Position numbers and translations under genes: made by a program. Below are positions 54,804 through 64,000 of a stretch of 64,000 nt of DNA, in pieces (the first letter of the stretch is position 1; every line of letters starts with the position of its first letter). This stretch comes from Gonapodya sp. JEL0774 (lineage: Eukaryota > Monoblepharomycota > Monoblepharidomycetes > Monoblepharidales > Gonapodyaceae): the NCBI GenBank assembly GCA_027604505.1, contig JADIIX010000022.1:26124-90123 (forward strand), read 5' to 3'. The notes below the pieces were generated by a model. That model worked only from the letters and a program-made list of their open reading frames with translations. It made no database searches and was not told where the DNA came from.

Positions 54804-55884
54804 ATGAAGTATTATGATGGAGGAGACCGGCTGCGCGCTCTCTGGATCCCGTAGGTCCTGCCAATACAACATCTGTTTCCCAATGCATGAATATTGTCTT
54901 TCGCTCGCCATCTTGGACAACAGTGTTTTCGCCCACTTACTCGTCTGGTCATTTTGTCTTCTCGGAGAGTACCTTATCGCCGGATGGGCCGCTTGGAACG
55001 AGATTCCCGAACGTCGTGAGTTTACGTCATCGCTAGTTGTGTTGTCTGCGTTCGCTCTCGTCCGACTCGGTTCCCACTGAAGCCCGCTCCGGCGGTCGTT
55101 CTATTCTTCGCCCTGCAGCAGCTCAAGGAGTTATCAGGGGAATCCAGGTTTGTGCGGTTAGCTGCACCGAAAGGGAATCCACCAATGACGTATGCCTTCA
55201 CAAAACAACTAAGACCTCTACCCCAAGAGAAAGCATCGACGAAAGAACCCGCTTGCTCGCGGGAGAAGAGGCGCCCGACACAGAACGCACCAATCCTCGT
55301 GTGGGTACAAATGGGTTAGCCAATGGTGGTCACCTCTTCGCTCACTGCCTCTGCAGATCGAACATTTCCGCAGGTCTGCCCAGGCAGCACGAACAACTTT
55401 TCTCATGTTGCTCTCAGCTGCGGTGTTTGTTAGCTTGCCGGTCAGCGGTTTGTGCGAAGTGAAGAGCGAGCTCCCAAACTTGCCGGTACGGTGCGAACGC
55501 TGCATCGTAAACGGCATCAATGATGTAGGTTACGTTCTTTCAATCAGGATCTCAGACATTGCTCTGTTGTTTCATCATCAATTTCATGATGATTCCCCAA
55601 CCAACTCCAAAAGGCATCTCACATTCTGGTCTGGACATTCTTTGGTCTCTCGGGCGTATGGGTTTTCCTCGAACTCTTTTCGAGTCCTTCTGCTAGATCA
55701 GGTACCTCATTGATCCGGTCTCTCATGGGCCTCATTACGGTTCCGATCATCATTGCGGTTTGGGTACTTGGGATCATGACGGTGAGATTGAGATTTTTAT
55801 GCTACACGTGCACACTCTATACTGTTCCTCTGACTTTCGTAGTGGGCCAATCTAAAAGCCGTGGAGTCGCGCTGTGGGAAATGA
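54804..55884 (+). CDS. orphan protein with about four membrane helices
   Basis: Model: join(54804..54850, 54924..55015, 55083..55147, 55357..55524, 55614..55781, 55843..55884), 582 nt, 193 aa; all phases agree. No family recognised. The N-terminus MKYYDGGDRLRALWIP leads to helix 1 (VFAHLLVWSFCLLGEYLIAG), a short basic loop with PRSGGRSILRPAAA, helix 2 (TTFLMLLSAAVFVSLPVSG), a loop with two close Cys (RCERC), helix 3 (ILVWTFFGLSGVWVFLELF), helix 4 (LIRSLMGLITVPIIIAVWVL) and a short tail WANLKAVESRCGK. The strongest splice sites are used; the acceptor of exon 3 (CTGAAG) is weak. It is divergent from the zinc-finger gene, whose start is 286 bp away. An endomembrane protein is an inference. Confidence 0.55.
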
Positions 55885-56070
55885 AGTGCGATCAAGAATA
55901 TGGAAGGTTAGACCAAGAATGTGGAGGGTGGGAACATTGCGAGTATGGGGTCCCCTTTGCAAGTGAAAGATCACACTGTAGTGCCTTGAAACGCGAGAAG
56001 AAACAAAAATACACACGAACAAATTCCATTTATGATTATAATTCCCTATCCTGTGTTGCAGATGCTATAG

Positions 56071-57340
56071 TCATGTTGTTCCGCTACTAAATCGTTCATT
56101 CGCCCCACCGTTCGCAGACGGCCCGTGCGAATCAGGGTCCGAATCACCTTCAACAATCATTCTGCCCACTACACCCATCAGTCGAACGAACGGTTCAAAA
56201 ACCAAATTGGTTACCCTCCACAACCCTGTGACACCCCATCCCACTCTTTTGCCAAGGACATACACCACAGCCGCAAGAAATGCAACAAAAGACACAACGA
56301 CCATGATGCGTTCGATGGTGTCCCGCCGCGCCAAACGGCTGACGAGCGAGCGAGACGTTTTCAGCTCCGATGCCACTTCCGAATACGCAGAGCGGGTTGA
56401 TGAAAGGACACTCGTGGACGCGCCTGGCGTGGAGAGGGCGGGTTGTTTATGGGTGCGTTGTTAAGAAATGTTTGGTTCCCTGGTTAGCGTGAAGATGAGA
56501 AATTAGACACTCACCGATTTTCTGATTAATTTCCTCACTACGCTCCACCTCCGCTTGGAGCATATCTGACGCCTTTTTCAAAGCATTTGTAAGTTGCTCT
56601 GAAGCACGGTCCGCCTGTTCCTGCACATATCCTTTGCTCGTTGGGCCAGTCAAATACGAGCCAAGAAGTTCTCTCCGACGAGATTCCCCCAATGAGTCAA
56701 GTTGCCGTTTCGCTGAGAGAATAGAGAGGCGAAGGGTCGTTTGTAAACTTGGAAACGGGAATGGCCGTTATAGGACATAACCATTGGGTGGGGGAATATC
56801 AGAGCGTACACACGTTTTGGCAGCTTCATCGTGGGGTTCCAGAATGCGAGAGGCAGCCTCCCTGTCGATTGCTCTGGGGAGGTCTTCTGCCAGTCGATGA
56901 GCCTCCTAATTTCTTTGCAAGGAACGATACACACCAGGGGGAAATCATCAGCCGAATAAGGTGAGCAAGCGAATCATTCGTTAGCTACAAACTAAACTCG
57001 AAGAATGTCATTTGTGAAAAGAAGAACTCACGGTCACTAACTCATGTAAAGCAGAAATCGATTCCCTCACTCGATCCGCAGCAGATTGCAGCTGAACCAA
57101 CGACCCAATGCCATCAGCGGTCGCGAGAACGTCCAGTTCAGATTTAACCGCGCTCTCTGAGTCTGAAACACGGGAGACGATGGTCTGGAAAGCGATCGGA
57201 AGTTTACCGAGCCGTTGACTGAATGGCAATCGTGATTGTACAGCTCCCGACACCGGCGAGCGAGGTCGTGAAGAGGACGAGGAGCTGGGTGAGACCCCTC
57301 GAGCTGCTCCGAACCGTTGAAGTGGCATATAAGATTGCAT
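56071..57340 (-). CDS. SEC20: SEC20-like SNARE (BNIP1 family), Golgi-to-ER retrograde transport
   Basis: Model: 57032..57340, 56812..56905, 56515..56712, 56071..56423 (954 nt, 317 aa). The C-terminal part holds the Sec20 domain: SAYSEVASELKTSRSLVSRL, then ARRDTIERIMVVVSFVAFLA and the single membrane anchor that continues to VYVLGKR. Before it lies a helix-rich region with RELLGSY, DRASEQLTNALKKASDMLQA and a heptad pattern. The N-terminus is Ser/Arg/Pro-rich. The family member Sec20 is a tail-anchored Qb-SNARE of the ER that receives COPI vesicles with Ufe1 and Use1. About 35 residues follow the anchor and would face the ER lumen. The exon 2 donor (GTGTAC) was chosen by phase. Compared with yeast Sec20 (383 aa) the N-terminal part is short. 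Confidence 0.78.
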
Positions 57341-57431
57341 ATCTGGAGTTCAGTTGAAATTCCAACAGCCAACAGACACTGGGCGAACTCATGGTATCAC
57401 TACCCTACACTACAACTCATTTATGTATACA

Positions 57432-58411
57432 TCACAGCGAATGTTCATCAAGCCACTCTTCGAGAACACCACACACCACCTCTGCAATAACCTCATCGGA
57501 AACCCAGCCCCCAGCGCGCAGGCGCGTGAATTCTTTTGCGGACCCTACATCTAGTTCGATAGGGATGTACTCACACTCCAGAATCTTTCCAGCAATCTCG
57601 TCCTCACTTGTGCGTATAGAATATCCAATGGCGCTCTCTACCTCTTGCCCACCCAAGGGGACAAAATCAATGACCAACATTGGGAGCTTAGTCAGTCGAG
57701 TCGATTCAATGCGCACTGAGTCCAAGGAAAACGAGGGATCATTTTCCGGGCTGAGAAAAGGGCCGAGAGGGAGGTAGTCTCTCTTCATGTCAAAGTCATG
57801 GTGTAAACTGCCGTGTTCAAACAGATTTTCGGATCCAGTAATCTTCGTGCCAAACTTTTCAATGAACACTGGATTCCAACCATTTCCAAAAACAAGACCA
57901 GGACTGATCAACGCAACTGCGGCAGCTGGATGGGATTCGAGGTAGGCGAGAGTAGAAAAGCATGCACTGCCTTGTGCGACCACAATGCTCGGAAATGGGA
58001 TCGAAGGAGCGCGGGGTCTGATGATATTGGCAAGTTCTGGTGGAGATTTAATTGCATAAAGATGTTATGTAGCCGAAGAGCATGAGGGAAGAGATCACCT
58101 TCACCAAAATCCGTCGCCATTGATCCGATTAACGTTCGGTGATCTCCATTGTAACTCATTCCCACGCCGAGGCACTCGTACCCTTTGCCAGCGAATCGGG
58201 GCTGCACGAATCGGGACCATGATGGCGCGCCCACCCAAGGTCCCCCGAAGAGTGTCAATCGATGTGGTCGAATGGGTCCAGACACGGTAGAGACCCTCAA
58301 GTCCGTTCGAATTTTGGGCTCTTGTGAATAGAATCGACCTGTAGTCTGCTTCCAGAATGAAGGATTGAGAAGCGCAAAAGAGCGCGGAAGTGATCCATTA
58401 CGAATTATCAT
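57432..58411 (-). CDS. alpha/beta-hydrolase-fold protein, probably mitochondrial
   Basis: Model: 58099..58411, 57432..58036 (918 nt, 305 aa); an in-frame ATG at 58474 would add 21 residues. The start at 58411 gives MIIRNGSLPRSFALLNPSFW and then KQTTGRFYSQ, an Arg/Ser-rich presequence. The fold landmarks are LTLFGGPWVGAPSWSRF (oxyanion-type loop after strand 3), GYECLGVGM, and IVVAQGSACFSTLAYLESHP, where the nucleophile elbow reads AQGSACF with a Ser in the usual position, though the first Gly is replaced by Ala. ALISPGLVFGN follows. A late Asp (LVIDFVPLG) and terminal His (LDEHSL) could complete a triad. The true substrate is unknown. The stop is 91 bp from the SEC20 start and the start is about 110 bp from the RPA190 stop, so three minus-strand genes are tightly packed. 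Confidence 0.65.
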
Positions 58412-58520
58412 TTTATCTAAGATTTTCTTGAAAACACCGAAATACTCAAACGGGAGATGATTACGGGTATGCAATGCAATATTAACTTTGGAGTAATCGA
58501 ATGTACATATCTAGTTAAAT

Positions 58521-64000
<5,480 letters not shown>

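Overview
This window is intron-rich eukaryotic DNA from a zoosporic fungus, most likely a chytrid. Fungal gene families are present: a long-chain-base phosphate phosphatase, a THI20-type kinase/TENA fusion, an Agd3-type exopolysaccharide deacetylase, and a chitinase with a CBM18 module. So is a homologue of the axonemal protein CFAP251, which only flagellated lineages keep. Splice sites are very regular (GTGAGT-type donors, many introns of about 55-90 nt). I rebuilt most genes by joining exons and checking phase, and totals divisible by three support the models. No RNA genes, CRISPR arrays, insertion sequences or viral sequences were recognised.

Layout, left to right. 0-8.7 kb: the C-terminal part of a Pro/Val-rich membrane protein, then a very large minus-strand gene (about 32 exons) joining a secreted Agd3-like deacetylase to a Ser/Thr mucin stalk and two copies of a C-terminal module. 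9.7-15 kb: LCB3-like phosphatase and THI20-like thiamine enzyme, divergent. 15-18.7 kb: a membrane-anchored CBM18-GH18-GH16 fusion. 19-22.8 kb: proteasome genes RPN9 and PRE8, head to head. 23-26 kb: a BTG/Tob protein and a TauD-like oxygenase. 27-30.5 kb: an MFS carrier of 22 exons with microexons. 31-33.5 kb: a CREG-like protein head to head with an FKBP-TPR co-chaperone. 34-39.4 kb: an SR-type splicing factor and a PPR-like protein. 40-43 kb: cytosolic HSP90 with a heat-shock-type promoter. 43-50 kb: an orphan coiled-coil protein and CFAP251. 50-54.5 kb: a possible orphan exon and a C2H2 zinc-finger protein. 54.8-64 kb: an orphan four-helix membrane protein, SEC20, a mitochondrial alpha/beta-hydrolase-like protein, and nearly all of RNA polymerase I subunit RPA190, cut by the window end.

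Most genes are housekeeping: proteostasis (RPN9, PRE8, HSP90, FKBP-TPR), RNA synthesis and processing (RPA190, SR protein, PPR), secretion (SEC20) and lipid or vitamin metabolism. The unusual content is at the cell surface. Two different multi-domain enzymes acting on wall or matrix polysaccharides (the Agd3-mucin fusion and the chitinase-glucanase fusion) lie within 19 kb of each other. Exon coordinates come from reading splice signals by eye and should be treated as strong models, not proof.
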